Position numbers and translations under genes: made by a program. Of a stretch of 64,000 nt of DNA, positions 39,909 through 49,159 are shown one piece after another. Numbering within the stretch: the stretch's first letter is position 1; each line of letters starts with the position of its first letter. The notes under the pieces are model-generated. The model saw only the letters and a program-made list of their open reading frames with translations, searched no databases and was not told the origin of the DNA. Origin of the DNA: Pollutimonas sp035515055 (lineage in GTDB: Bacteria > Pseudomonadota > Gammaproteobacteria > Burkholderiales > Burkholderiaceae_B); the NCBI GenBank assembly GCA_035515055.1, contig DATJBV010000068.1, positions 1-64,000 on the forward strand, read 5' to 3'.

Positions 39909-42029
39909 ATGAGCGTCGGCGTCGACCTGAGTCAGTTTTTCGAGACATTCTTCGACGAGGCGGATGAGTTGCTGGCCGACATGGAGCGCTTGCTGCTTGG
40001 TGTCGATATCGACAACCCGGATATCGACGATCTAAACGCCATCTTTCGTGCCGCGCACTCCATCAAGGGCGGCGCAGGCACGTTCGGCTGTTTCGGTCAG
40101 TTGGCGGAAACCACGCACTTGCTTGAAAATCTTCTCGATCTCATGCGCCGCGGTGAAATGTCGCTGCGCAAAGACATGATCGACCTTTTCCTGGAAACCA
40201 AAGATGTGCTGACAGAGCAAGTAACAGCCTACCGCAATTCCCAAGAACCCGACGCGTCTTCGTACGAGCGCATTTGCGCCCAGCTGCGCCAGTTGGCCCA
40301 AGAGCAAAAGGGCGGAGCCCCGGCGGCGGCCGTGCCGCAGGCGCCGGCCCCAACGGCTGAGCCCACGGCTCCAATAGCCGCTGACGCAATCAGTGCTTCG
40401 GATCCGGCCTCGTCTGAAGACGACGAGCTTCCGCTACGCGTGCGTTTAAGCAATCTAAACCAAAGGGATGCGGAATCGCTGGCGGCCGAAATGGCCTTGC
40501 TGGGCGACATCCTGCACCGCGAAAGCACAGAAACATCGCTGGCGCTATGGCTGGACACCACCGCGTCCGCCAGCGACCTGGAAGCCGTTTGCTGCTTCAT
40601 CGTCGACGACGATCAGGTCAGCATCGACCGCCAAGCGGTACCGGGTACGGCGACCGCCGGTATGCCGGCCACCGGTATGCCGGCCGCCGGTACGCCGGCC
40701 GCCGTGAGCGCACCAGCGGCCTCTACCGCATCGCCCCAGCAACCGGCTGCCGCCGCTCCGGCCGTTACCGAGCCCGTATCCCCAGCGCCTGCGGCACCAG
40801 CGCCTGCCGCCGCCGCCAAGGCCGACGCCAAGGCGGCCCCCGCCAGCGCCGCTGCCAGCAGCACCATACGGGTAGGCGTTGAAAAGGTCGATCAAATCAT
40901 CAATCTGGTTGGCGAACTTGTCATCACGCAGGCCATGCTGGTGCAGACAGCGTCCACGCTCGATCCTGTACTGCACGACCGCTTGCTCAATGGCATCGAG
41001 CAACTGGATCGCAATGCCCGTGACTTGCAAGAGGCCGTCATGTCCATACGCATGATGCCTATGGATTATGTTTTCAGCCGCTTCCCTCGTGTCGTTCGCG
41101 AAAGCGCGGCAAAGATGAGCAAGCGCATCCGGTTGACCACCATAGGGCAGGCCACCGAGCTCGACAAGAGCCTGATCGAACGCATCATCGATCCTCTCAC
41201 GCACCTCGTTCGCAACAGTATCGACCATGGCGTGGAAACGCCCGAGCAACGAATCGCCGCGGGCAAGAACCCCGAGGGCAACATCACTCTGTCGGCGCAG
41301 CATCACGGCGGGCAAATCGTTATAGAAGTAACCGATGACGGCGCCGGCTTGAACCGCGATCGCATACTCAAGAAAGCCATGAGCCAGGGCATGGCGGTTA
41401 CTGAAAACACGCCCGACGAAGAGCTGTGGCAATTGATTTTCGCGCCCGGCTTTTCCACGGCCGAGAAGGTCACCGAAATTTCAGGGCGCGGCGTCGGCAT
41501 GGATGTCGTGCGACGCAATATCCAGGGCATGGGCGGTCATATCCAGCTGTCGTCCCGCATGGGCAAGGGTTCGACCACGCGCATCGTTCTGCCCTTGACC
41601 TTGGCCATTCTCGACGGCATGTCGGTGCGGGTCGGGCAGGAAACCTTCATATTGCCGTTAAGCAACGTGACCGAATCCATGCAGCCGTCGCCCGACCAGA
41701 TACGGGCAATTTCGGAAACCGAACACGTCTTGCAGGTGCGCGGGGAATATCTACCTATCGTCGCGTTGCATAACGTATTCGCGGTGGACGATGCCGAGAA
41801 AGACATTACCAAGGCCATCGCCGTCGTCTTGCAAGTGCAGGATGTTCGCTTCGCATTGCTGGTCGATCACTTAGTCGGTCAGCACCAGGTGGTTGTCAAG
41901 AATCTGGAATCCAACTACCGGAAAATACCCGGCGTTTCGGCTGCCACGATTCTTGGCGACGGCAGCGTTGCGCTCATCGTCGACGTCTTTGCCCTGATGC
42001 GGTTCACACGTGACAAAGTGGCTATATAA
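39909..42029 (+). CDS. cheA: Chemotaxis histidine kinase CheA
   Basis: A protein of 706 residues. The P1 HPt domain carries the phosphorylated His50 in AAHSIKGGAG. A Pro/Ala linker, a P2-like region (about 175-245) and a second low-complexity linker with tandem repeats (about 250-320) follow. P3 dimerisation (VGVEKVDQIINLVGEL), the P4 ATPase (HLVRNSIDHGVE, DDGAGLN, GRGVGMDVV) and the P5 CheW-like domain complete it. It phosphorylates CheY and CheB. AAAAGGAAG precedes ATG. Confidence 0.97.
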   Translation: MSVGVDLSQFFETFFDEADELLADMERLLLGVDIDNPDIDDLNAIFRAAHSIKGGAGTFGCFGQLAETTHLLENLLDLMRRGEMSLRKDMIDLFLETKDVLTEQVTAYRNSQEPDASSYERICAQLRQLAQEQKGGAPAAAVPQAPAPTAEPTAPIAADAISASDPASSEDDELPLRVRLSNLNQRDAESLAAEMALLGDILHRESTETSLALWLDTTASASDLEAVCCFIVDDDQVSIDRQAVPGTATAGMPATGMPAAGTPAAVSAPAASTASPQQPAAAAPAVTEPVSPAPAAPAPAAAAKADAKAAPASAAASSTIRVGVEKVDQIINLVGELVITQAMLVQTASTLDPVLHDRLLNGIEQLDRNARDLQEAVMSIRMMPMDYVFSRFPRVVRESAAKMSKRIRLTTIGQATELDKSLIERIIDPLTHLVRNSIDHGVETPEQRIAAGKNPEGNITLSAQHHGGQIVIEVTDDGAGLNRDRILKKAMSQGMAVTENTPDEELWQLIFAPGFSTAEKVTEISGRGVGMDVVRRNIQGMGGHIQLSSRMGKGSTTRIVLPLTLAILDGMSVRVGQETFILPLSNVTESMQPSPDQIRAISETEHVLQVRGEYLPIVALHNVFAVDDAEKDITKAIAVVLQVQDVRFALLVDHLVGQHQVVVKNLESNYRKIPGVSAATILGDGSVALIVDVFALMRFTRDKVAI
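40656..40703 (+). repeat. 15-base tandem repeat inside cheA linker
   Basis: Three contiguous copies of GCCGGTATGCCGGCC (one with A for the first G, one with C for T) run from 40656 to 40700. A degenerate copy lies just before at 40641-40655. They encode AGMPA/TGMPA/AGTPA in frame. Copy-number change would alter linker length by five residues without a frameshift. Confidence 0.8.
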
Positions 42030-42056
42030 CGGCTCATTTCAGCTTCGGAGAAATAC

Positions 42057-42557
42057 ATGATCAACAACTTCCAGTCCAATACCGAGCACGTCGATAGCAC
42101 TGGCCAGGAATACCTGGTCTTCACGCTGGCCGCACAAGAGTACGGCATCGACATCCTCAAGGTGCAGGAAATTCGCGGGTACGACAGCCAGAGCGTAACT
42201 CGTATCGCGAATGTTCCCTCGTTCGTCAAAGGCGTAACGAATCTGCGCGGAATTATCGTTCCCATCGTCGACATGCGCATCAAGTTCAACCTTGAAACCG
42301 TCGAGTACAACCACCAGACCGTCGTCGTCATCCTGAATCTCAAGACTCGCGTCGTGGGCGTGGTGGTCGACGGCGTTTCCGATGTGCTGATGTTGCAGCC
42401 GTCCCAGATCAGCGCCGCACCGCAATTCGGTACGGCATTTTCCACGGAATATCTCACCGGCATCGGCACGCTTGGCGAACGCATGCTCATCCTGGTCGAT
42501 ATTGAAAAACTGATGACCAGCGAAGAAATGGCATTGGTGGAAGAAGCCGCGGCATAA
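42057..42557 (+). CDS. cheW: Chemotaxis coupling protein CheW
   Basis: A protein of 166 residues, a single CheW domain: EYLVFTLAAQEYGIDILKVQEIR, FVKGVTNLRGIIVPIVDMR and VVVDGVSDVL. It joins receptors to CheA. It is 27 bases after cheA. The gap to the following receptor gene (64 bases) contains a GGAGC/GCTCC inverted pair but no T-run. Confidence 0.97.
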   Translation: MINNFQSNTEHVDSTGQEYLVFTLAAQEYGIDILKVQEIRGYDSQSVTRIANVPSFVKGVTNLRGIIVPIVDMRIKFNLETVEYNHQTVVVILNLKTRVVGVVVDGVSDVLMLQPSQISAAPQFGTAFSTEYLTGIGTLGERMLILVDIEKLMTSEEMALVEEAAA

Positions 42558-42621
42558 AAAAAGCGGCTGGAGCATTGTCGCCCTGGATAACGCTCCAAAC
42601 TTACAATATGAGGCAAGCAGC

Positions 42622-44364
42622 ATGCGCAAGACGTCGTTATTCACCAACTTGAAAATACGCACCAGCCTGATTCTGGTGCTGTTCTTTTTCCTTCTCATGC
42701 TTATCGCCGGAGCGGCATTAGGCGTTTTCTCGTTGCATCAGAATAACGAGTCCCTGGAAAAGGTGGTGCAGAACCAGCGTCTGGCCGCTAACCTGTACGG
42801 CGCCATCGACGACTACAAAAATATCCAGACTGGCCTGGGCCGCACCGTGTCCAGTTCCGTTGTGAATAACGATCAGCAAACCCAGGCGATTGCCAGCGAA
42901 TCCACGTCGGACGGCGCAAAACCCGCCTCGGCGCTAAGCGCCGAATCGATGGGTCTGCTGGCAATGGCAGAAAGCGAATACGACAAGTCAACGGCTCGCT
43001 TCGAGCAGTATCGCCGTTTGGTAAAAGATGTTCCCGATCCAGAGCGCCGCTACTGGCGCGTGCTCGAAAGCTACGACATCCTCATGTCGGATGGCGTCCG
43101 TCCCTTGTTCGACATGTTGAGCACTGGCGACATCAAGGCCTATCACACCTTCCTGGGCGGCACCACCTTATTCCTCGAAGAAGATTTGTATAGCGCGTTG
43201 GGAAGTTTGCACGCGTATCAGCAGCGCGTCATCGACGACGTCTACATGAAGGGCAGCAACCAATACGAGCTCGTCATTCAATTAGTGGCGGTGGCAATGC
43301 TGGCGTGCCTGTTGATCGCCGTGGGAACCTACGCCTTCCTGAGCCGCATGGTATTGCGTCCCCTGAGCTTTGCCGGCGTCCACTTCGATCATATCGCCAA
43401 TGGCGACCTCACCCATCGTATCGATGTCAGATCGCGCAACGAAATCGGCGCCCTGTACGAGTCGATGCGACGAATGCAGGAAAGCCTTACCCGCACGGTC
43501 AGTACGGTGCGCGAAGGGGTAGAGGAAATCACCCTGGGCTCCCGTGAAATATTCATGGGTAACACCGACCTCAGCAGCCGCACCGAACAGCAGGCCGCCG
43601 CCTTGCAGCAAACGGCGGCAAGCATGGAAGAGCTGGCCAGCACCGTCCGGCAGAATACTGAAAACGCGGAACAGGCCGACAAACTCGCGAAAGACGCATC
43701 CGTCGTGGCCGTGCGTGGAGGCGTCGCGGTGTCCGACGTCGTCGAGACCATGGGGCAAATATCCACAAGCTCCGGGAAGATGGTCGAGATCGTCGGCGTG
43801 ATCGATGGGATTGCCTTCCAGACGAATATCCTGGCCCTTAACGCGGCGGTCGAAGCCGCCCGTGCCGGCGAGCAAGGAAAGGGGTTTGCGGTCGTGGCCG
43901 GCGAAGTCCGGTCGCTGGCTCAGCGCAGCGCCCAGGCCGCCAAGGAAATCAAGATTCTTATCGAAGAGTCCCTGCTCAAGGTCAAGGCCGGTGCCAAACA
44001 GGCTAGCCAGGCCGGCGACATCATGCAGGAAGTGGTCGGTTCGGTCCAAGGCGTCACCGCCATCATGGGCGAAATATCGTCCGCATCGCACGAGCAATCC
44101 GACGGCATCGAGCAAGTCAATCGCGCTGTTGCGGAAATGGACGGTGTCGTGCAACAGAACGCCGCGCTCGTTGAAGAGGCGGCCGCCGCCGCCGGATCAT
44201 TGCAAGATCAGGCAACCCGGCTCATCGACGCCGTGGCCGTATTCAAGATCAATACTAACGAGGTCATCGATGTTTCGGCTTCGCAGCTTGGGCATTCAAC
44301 TTCGGGCATGGATTCGAACTCGTCAGACTTGGCGCAATCTCTCGGAGCGCTTGCCCGTTCCTAA
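42622..44364 (+). CDS. Methyl-accepting chemotaxis protein in the che cluster (Tar/Tsr type)
   Basis: A protein of 580 residues. Membrane helix 1 covers about residues 14-35, the periplasmic four-helix TarH-like domain about 36-212 and membrane helix 2 about 215-235. HAMP and the signalling hairpin follow, with the tip motif GIAFQTNILALNAAVEAARAGEQ. The last 35 residues are Ser/Gly-rich and lack the NWETF tether. Position between cheW and cheR matches the tsr/tar-like receptor of Bordetella-type clusters. The ligand cannot be told; the Arg pair of amino-acid receptors was not verified. Confidence 0.93.
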   Translation: MRKTSLFTNLKIRTSLILVLFFFLLMLIAGAALGVFSLHQNNESLEKVVQNQRLAANLYGAIDDYKNIQTGLGRTVSSSVVNNDQQTQAIASESTSDGAKPASALSAESMGLLAMAESEYDKSTARFEQYRRLVKDVPDPERRYWRVLESYDILMSDGVRPLFDMLSTGDIKAYHTFLGGTTLFLEEDLYSALGSLHAYQQRVIDDVYMKGSNQYELVIQLVAVAMLACLLIAVGTYAFLSRMVLRPLSFAGVHFDHIANGDLTHRIDVRSRNEIGALYESMRRMQESLTRTVSTVREGVEEITLGSREIFMGNTDLSSRTEQQAAALQQTAASMEELASTVRQNTENAEQADKLAKDASVVAVRGGVAVSDVVETMGQISTSSGKMVEIVGVIDGIAFQTNILALNAAVEAARAGEQGKGFAVVAGEVRSLAQRSAQAAKEIKILIEESLLKVKAGAKQASQAGDIMQEVVGSVQGVTAIMGEISSASHEQSDGIEQVNRAVAEMDGVVQQNAALVEEAAAAAGSLQDQATRLIDAVAVFKINTNEVIDVSASQLGHSTSGMDSNSSDLAQSLGALARS

Positions 44365-44369
44365 AATGC

Positions 44370-45212
44370 ATGTCTCAGCAACAACCGCAGTCCATCTTTA
44401 CCATGCCTGTCCTCGCAGAGGCCGGGCATAACGATTTCGAACGCTGTGCCAGGATACTGCAGGCACGGGCGGGTATTGTCATAGGTAGCCACAAGCACGA
44501 AATGGCGTCGCGCACCCTGGGGCTTCGCGCCAAGGGCATCGGCTTGTCGACGGTCAGGGAATATTTGGACCACCTGGAACAAAATCCCCTTTCGGAAGAA
44601 TGGGAGGCCTTTGTTAATGCGTTCACGATCAACCACACCGCGTTCTTCCGCGAACAGCATCATTTCGACATTCTTGCGAAGTTCGCCAAGAGCCGCAAGA
44701 AGCCGTTTTCGGTATGGTGCTGCGCCGCATCGACAGGTGAAGAGCCTTACACCATCGCCATGGTCCTGCGTGAGTCGTGCATGCAGCCCGACGTAGGCGT
44801 ATCCATTTACGCAACCGATATCGATACTCGCGCCATCGAACGCGCCAAAGAAGGAATGTATTCGCTCGAACGCGTACAGCCCATTCCCGAGGAATATCTC
44901 AAAAAATACTTTCAGCGTGGCATGGGCAGGCGGGCGGGCATGGTCCGGGCCAAGTCGTCGTTGCGCGATTTAATCGAGTTCAACACATTCAATTTGTTGT
45001 CGAACACGTTTCCGCCCGCGCACCAATTCGACGCCATTTTTTGTCGCAACACCATGATCTACTTCGATAAGCCGACGCAAACGCGCATACTCGAGCGGTT
45101 CGCGCCTACGTTGAAGCCGGGCGGCTTGCTGTTTGCGGGTCATTCCGAGAACTTCACGTATTTGACCAAGGCTTTTCGCCTTCAGGGGCAGACGGTGTAC
45201 GTTCCAGCATAA
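44370..45212 (+). CDS. cheR: Chemoreceptor methyltransferase CheR
   Basis: A protein of 280 residues. A helical N-terminal domain (about 10-80) is followed by the SAM-binding domain with FSVWCCAASTGEEPYTIAM (motif I), IYATDIDTRAIERA and FDAIFCRNTMIYFD. It methylates Glu residues on receptors. It starts five bases after the receptor gene. Confidence 0.96.
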   Translation: MSQQQPQSIFTMPVLAEAGHNDFERCARILQARAGIVIGSHKHEMASRTLGLRAKGIGLSTVREYLDHLEQNPLSEEWEAFVNAFTINHTAFFREQHHFDILAKFAKSRKKPFSVWCCAASTGEEPYTIAMVLRESCMQPDVGVSIYATDIDTRAIERAKEGMYSLERVQPIPEEYLKKYFQRGMGRRAGMVRAKSSLRDLIEFNTFNLLSNTFPPAHQFDAIFCRNTMIYFDKPTQTRILERFAPTLKPGGLLFAGHSENFTYLTKAFRLQGQTVYVPA

Positions 45213-45250
45213 GACGGATAAAACGTCTTTCACTCTTTTTTGATAGCAGC

Positions 45251-46309
45251 ATGACAATGAAGAAAATACGCGTCTTGTGTGTTGATGACTCCGCACTCGT
45301 CCGAGGCCTGATGACCGAAATCATCAATAGCCAGCCCGATATGGAAGTCGTGGCGTCCGCGCCCGATCCTCTCATCGCGCGCGAGCTTATCAAGCAGCAC
45401 AATCCGGATGTGCTCACGCTTGACGTGGAAATGCCCCGCATGGATGGACTGGACTTTCTGGAACGGCTGATGCGGCTGCGCCCCATGCCGGTCGTCATGG
45501 TGTCGTCGCTTACCGAACGCAACTCCGAAGTCACCTTGCGCGCGCTTGAGCTTGGGGCCGTCGACTTCGTCACCAAACCCAAGCTGGGCCTGCGCGACGG
45601 ACTCATGGAATACAGCGACCTGATCGCCGAAAAAATACGCGCGGCCGCCGCGTCCAAGCCCCGGTCCGCGCCCAAGACCGACGCTACGCCCCGGTTGCGC
45701 CTGACGCAGCCTTTTTCCACGACGGAAAAACTGGTGCTTATCGGTGCGTCCACTGGCGGTACCGAGGCAATAAGGCAAGTGCTGGAGCCCCTGCCGGCAA
45801 ATAGCCCGGCCATCATGATCACGCAGCATATGCCCGCGGGTTTCACGCGCTCCTTTGTGCAGCGGCTGGACAATCTATGCGCCGTGCAAGTCCACGAGGC
45901 GGAGGATGGTCAACGGGTCCTGCCTGGCCACGTGTACCTGGCACCGGGCGGCGTGGCCCACATGAAGCTGGCGCGATCGGGTGCAAACTATGTGGTCAAG
46001 CTCGATGAAAGCGAGCCGGTCAATAGGCATCGGCCGTCGGTGGATGTATTGTTCAATTCAGCGGCGCAAGTGGCGGGCAAGAACGCCGTTGGCGTCATAC
46101 TGACGGGCATGGGCAAGGATGGCGCGCTAGGGCTAATGGCAATGAAGCAGGCTGGGGCCATAACCTTCGCGCAAGACGAAGCGAGTTGTATTGTTTTTGG
46201 CATGCCTCGCGAGGCATTGCTTATTGGGGCTGCGGACCACGCAGTGCCGTTATCGGAAATAAGCGAGCGCATCCTGGCTAGCGCTGGCTCGTATGGCCAC
46301 CGGGTCTGA
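45251..46309 (+). CDS. cheB: Chemoreceptor methylesterase/deamidase CheB
   Basis: A protein of 352 residues. The receiver domain has Asp58 in TLDVEMPRMDG. The C-terminal esterase has the triad in IGASTGGTEAI (Ser), ITQHMPAGFT (His) and GMGKDGALGL (Asp). It demethylates and deamidates receptors when phosphorylated by CheA. cheD is absent between cheR and cheB, where relatives often carry it, so deamidation may rest on CheB. Confidence 0.96.
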   Translation: MTMKKIRVLCVDDSALVRGLMTEIINSQPDMEVVASAPDPLIARELIKQHNPDVLTLDVEMPRMDGLDFLERLMRLRPMPVVMVSSLTERNSEVTLRALELGAVDFVTKPKLGLRDGLMEYSDLIAEKIRAAAASKPRSAPKTDATPRLRLTQPFSTTEKLVLIGASTGGTEAIRQVLEPLPANSPAIMITQHMPAGFTRSFVQRLDNLCAVQVHEAEDGQRVLPGHVYLAPGGVAHMKLARSGANYVVKLDESEPVNRHRPSVDVLFNSAAQVAGKNAVGVILTGMGKDGALGLMAMKQAGAITFAQDEASCIVFGMPREALLIGAADHAVPLSEISERILASAGSYGHRV

Positions 46310-46355
46310 TTCCCACTGAAGACCGATGGCTATTTACTTATTTGGAGAGTGTTAA

Positions 46356-46745
46356 GTGGTACAGAAAACCATAAAGATCTTAGTGGTGGATGACTTTCCG
46401 ACCATGCGTCGGATCATCAAGAACCTGCTTAAGGACCTGGGGTTCGAGAACGTGGACGAGGCTGAAGACGGTGCCATGGGCCTCGAGAAGTTGCGCAACG
46501 GCAATTTCGATTTCGTCGTATCGGACTGGAATATGCCCAACATGGACGGTCTTGTCATGTTGCAGAATATCCGCGCCGACCCGGCGCTAAGCAAGCTTCC
46601 CGTGCTCATGGTTACGGCTGAAGCCAAAAAGGAAAACATCATTGCCGCGGCCCAGGCGGGCGCAAACGGTTATGTTGTCAAGCCCTTCACGGCAGCCACG
46701 CTGGAAGAAAAGCTTAATAAAATCTTCGAGAAAATCGGGGCATAA
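46356..46745 (+). CDS. cheY: Chemotaxis response regulator CheY
   Basis: A protein of 129 residues from GTG with TGGAGAG upstream. It is a single receiver domain: acidic pair Asp12-Asp13, phosphorylated Asp57 in VVSDWNMPNMDG, the Thr switch in LMVTAEAKKE and Lys in YVVKPFT. Phospho-CheY binds the flagellar switch. Confidence 0.97.
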   Translation: MVQKTIKILVVDDFPTMRRIIKNLLKDLGFENVDEAEDGAMGLEKLRNGNFDFVVSDWNMPNMDGLVMLQNIRADPALSKLPVLMVTAEAKKENIIAAAQAGANGYVVKPFTAATLEEKLNKIFEKIGA

Positions 46746-46757
46746 GGAAAAAACAGA

Positions 46758-47411
46758 ATGGGAACCGCGGATATTCGTGCCACGCAAGACACTGTCGACG
46801 CAGACGGCCAACCCCTGGACCTGATACACCGCATTGCCCAGGTAACCCGGTCATTGCGCGAAAGCATGCGCGAACTGGGTCTGGATCAGGCCATAAAGGA
46901 TGCTGCTCACGCCATTCCCGACGCCCGCGACCGCCTGCACTATGTGGCGCGCATGACCGAGCAGGCGGCCAATAGGGTGCTGAATGCGGCCGAAAGCACG
47001 CAGCCGCTGCAGGAAGCCATGCAGCGCGAGGCCAAGGCGCTGGATGTTCGTTGGCAGGCGTGGTTCGAACAGCCGGTAGAGCTGGACCAGGCGCGCGAGC
47101 TGGTGAACGATACCCGGGCCTTGCTCAAGGGCATTCCGGAAAAGACGCAGGCCTCCCAAAGCAATTTGCTCGACATCATCATGGCGCAAGACTTCCAGGA
47201 CCTTACCGGTCAGGTCATCATGAAGATGCTGGGAGTCGTATCGGCGATAGAAACCGAGCTCGTCCAGGTCTTGATCGATAGCGTGCCCCAAGAGCGACGC
47301 GAGGAAGCCGCTTCATTGCTGAACGGTCCGGACGTCAACCCCGCTGGCAAGGTCGATGTCGTGACCAGCCAGGACCAGGTGGACGATTTGCTTGATAGTT
47401 TAGGGTTCTAG
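46758..47411 (+). CDS. cheZ: CheY-P phosphatase CheZ
   Basis: A protein of 217 residues, mostly long helices. The active-site segment is LLDIIMAQDFQDLTGQVIMKM, in which the Gln of QDFQDLTGQ acts in dephosphorylation. The C-terminal CheY-binding tail ends VDDLLDSLGF. AAGGA precedes ATG. It is the last gene before a strong terminator. Confidence 0.96.
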   Translation: MGTADIRATQDTVDADGQPLDLIHRIAQVTRSLRESMRELGLDQAIKDAAHAIPDARDRLHYVARMTEQAANRVLNAAESTQPLQEAMQREAKALDVRWQAWFEQPVELDQARELVNDTRALLKGIPEKTQASQSNLLDIIMAQDFQDLTGQVIMKMLGVVSAIETELVQVLIDSVPQERREEAASLLNGPDVNPAGKVDVVTSQDQVDDLLDSLGF

Positions 47412-47433
47412 CAACATTGCACCTTTATTCACC

Positions 47434-47460
47434 GAAAGCCCCGCACTTTGTGGGGCTTTC
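47434..47460 (+). terminator. Intrinsic terminator after cheZ
   Basis: GAAAGCCCCGCAC and GTGGGGCTTTC form a 12-13 bp stem with a tiny loop, 22 bases after the cheZ stop. The tract after the stem is short (CTTTCTATT), so it should be efficient mainly through stem strength. It marks the end of the motA-cheZ transcription unit. Confidence 0.75.
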
Positions 47461-47550
47461 TATTGCCGGGAGGCGCTTAAGTTGATAATGTAGTATCGCC
47501 CTGATGTTGGGGGCTAGCCAAAAAAAATATTATAAAGCTGGGAGACAAAA

Positions 47551-49059
47551 ATGAAGCCAATATCCCGTCGTACGGTGGGTGTGTCGCGGCTGCTCGGGCG
47601 GCTTAGCCGCGGGCAGGCAACCTTGTCGGACCGTGCCTGGACATTCAGTCCCCTGGCTTGGCCGCTTGCCAAGTTTCTTACAGTCTTGCGCAGCCGATTC
47701 GTTGCCATGCGCCACGCCAGCATCGACATCTCCCTTAATACCGCCAGGCTGCAAACGCAAACCGTCGCTTGTCGCGACATGGCTCGGGAACAGGCGTCGG
47801 AATCCGAAGGGCTCGCGGCCAGGGGCGGCCAGATCGCCGCCATGTCCGAACAGACGTCGGTAGCGGTACACGAAATCGCCGCCACGTTTCACACCCAGAT
47901 GAAAGTGGCGCACCAAACGCTCGAGCAGCTTAACGAGCTGCACGAGCGCGTGGCGCGCGTGTCAACGCAGATGGAAGTCTTTTCGGGCGTGGTCACCCAG
48001 CTCAGCATGCGCGCGCAGTCGGTTGGCGACACCAGCCGTCTCATCAAGGATATTGCGTTGCAAACGCATCTGCTGGCCCTGAACGCCGGTGTCGAGGCGG
48101 CGCGCGCCGGCGAGGCGGGCAAGGGCTTTGCCGTTGTCGCCAGCGAAGTCGGCAAGCTGGCCGAACGTGTCAATTCGGCAACGGGCGAAATCGTCAAGCA
48201 CACCAGCGAAATTCTCGACCTTGTCGCCGATACGCGCGACAAGACCGACCAGATCCACCTGGACATGAGCTCTTCCGATAAGGTGGTTAGGCTGTTCACA
48301 AGCAATTTCGATCAGTTCGTCAAAGACTTCGACCACATGGACGCGCAAATGGAGGAAGTCGTCAGCACGGTATCGCAGGTCAACGTGACCAATCAGGAAA
48401 TGAATACCGCCATCGCGCGCATTGCCTCCCTAAGTTCCCAAGTGCAGAACCGCATGGTCACCATGAACGACCAGGTGGGCGCGGTAAGGGCCAAGTCGGA
48501 GCATTTGCAGGAAATGCTGGCGGCCCTTCGTACGGGCAATACTCCTTTCGACTCGCTGGTCAGCACGCTGGAACAATTGGGAGTGGCGTGCGCCACGCTA
48601 TTGGCACAGGCGCGCGGGCGCGGTACCGACATCTTCGACGTTCAGTACCGCCGTATCAGCAATAGCAATCCGCCGCGCTTTCATACCGCCTACGATACGG
48701 CCATCGACGACAAACTCACACAAATTCTGGATTACGTGCTAGAACAGCTGCCCGGTGGGTTCTATACGTTGCTGGTAGACAAGAACGGTTACTGTCCCAC
48801 CCACAACACGCGTTATTCGCGTCTACCCACGGGCGACCTCGATCACGACACCCGGCATGTGCGCAACAAGCGCATTTTCGACGATGCCGTTTGCAAGGCC
48901 GCCATTAATAACACGGCGGGGGTGTTATGCCAAACGTACACGCGCGACACGGGCGAGATCGTCACCGACTTGTCCATACCGCTGGACGTGGGCGGCAGCC
49001 GTTGGGGCGCCGTGCGCATCGGCATCGATTACCCGGGCTTTGAAGAGGCCGTAAAGTAA
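47551..49059 (+). CDS. Chemoreceptor without clear membrane span, C-terminal Cache-like region
   Basis: A protein of 502 residues. There is no clear transmembrane pair; residues 30-50 are only moderately hydrophobic. The signalling region spans about 85-330 with the tip IALQTHLLALNAGVEAARAGEAGKGFAVV (H for the usual N). From about 350 to 502 a separate region reads GGFYTLLVDKNGYCPTHNTRYS, then RNKRIFDDAVCKAA and SIPLDVGGSRWGAVRIGI. This resembles the Cache/PAS-like end of cytoplasmic receptors. The sensor therefore lies after, not before, the kinase-control hairpin. GGGAGAC precedes ATG. Its ligand is unknown. Confidence 0.85.
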   Translation: MKPISRRTVGVSRLLGRLSRGQATLSDRAWTFSPLAWPLAKFLTVLRSRFVAMRHASIDISLNTARLQTQTVACRDMAREQASESEGLAARGGQIAAMSEQTSVAVHEIAATFHTQMKVAHQTLEQLNELHERVARVSTQMEVFSGVVTQLSMRAQSVGDTSRLIKDIALQTHLLALNAGVEAARAGEAGKGFAVVASEVGKLAERVNSATGEIVKHTSEILDLVADTRDKTDQIHLDMSSSDKVVRLFTSNFDQFVKDFDHMDAQMEEVVSTVSQVNVTNQEMNTAIARIASLSSQVQNRMVTMNDQVGAVRAKSEHLQEMLAALRTGNTPFDSLVSTLEQLGVACATLLAQARGRGTDIFDVQYRRISNSNPPRFHTAYDTAIDDKLTQILDYVLEQLPGGFYTLLVDKNGYCPTHNTRYSRLPTGDLDHDTRHVRNKRIFDDAVCKAAINNTAGVLCQTYTRDTGEIVTDLSIPLDVGGSRWGAVRIGIDYPGFEEAVK

Positions 49060-49159
49060 GCGTGTTTCGCGGCCTTGCTTGCGCATTCGCATCTAAGGGT
49101 TTCCATTAGAATCGGTCTGGATCATCCTCCGACTCAACCCCGCATGCGTTAACAACTAA

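Noticed and set aside
40545..41432. 295-codon Gly/Arg-rich open frame antisense to cheA
   Set aside because: The Gly-rich run is the reverse reading of the cheA Pro/Ala linker repeats, not a protein feature.
47477..47505. Possible sigma-28 promoter before the receptor gene at 47551 (TTAAGTTG ... GCCCTGAT)
   Set aside because: The -35 half is fair, but the -10 half matches only four of eight bases and the spacing would be 13, not 11.
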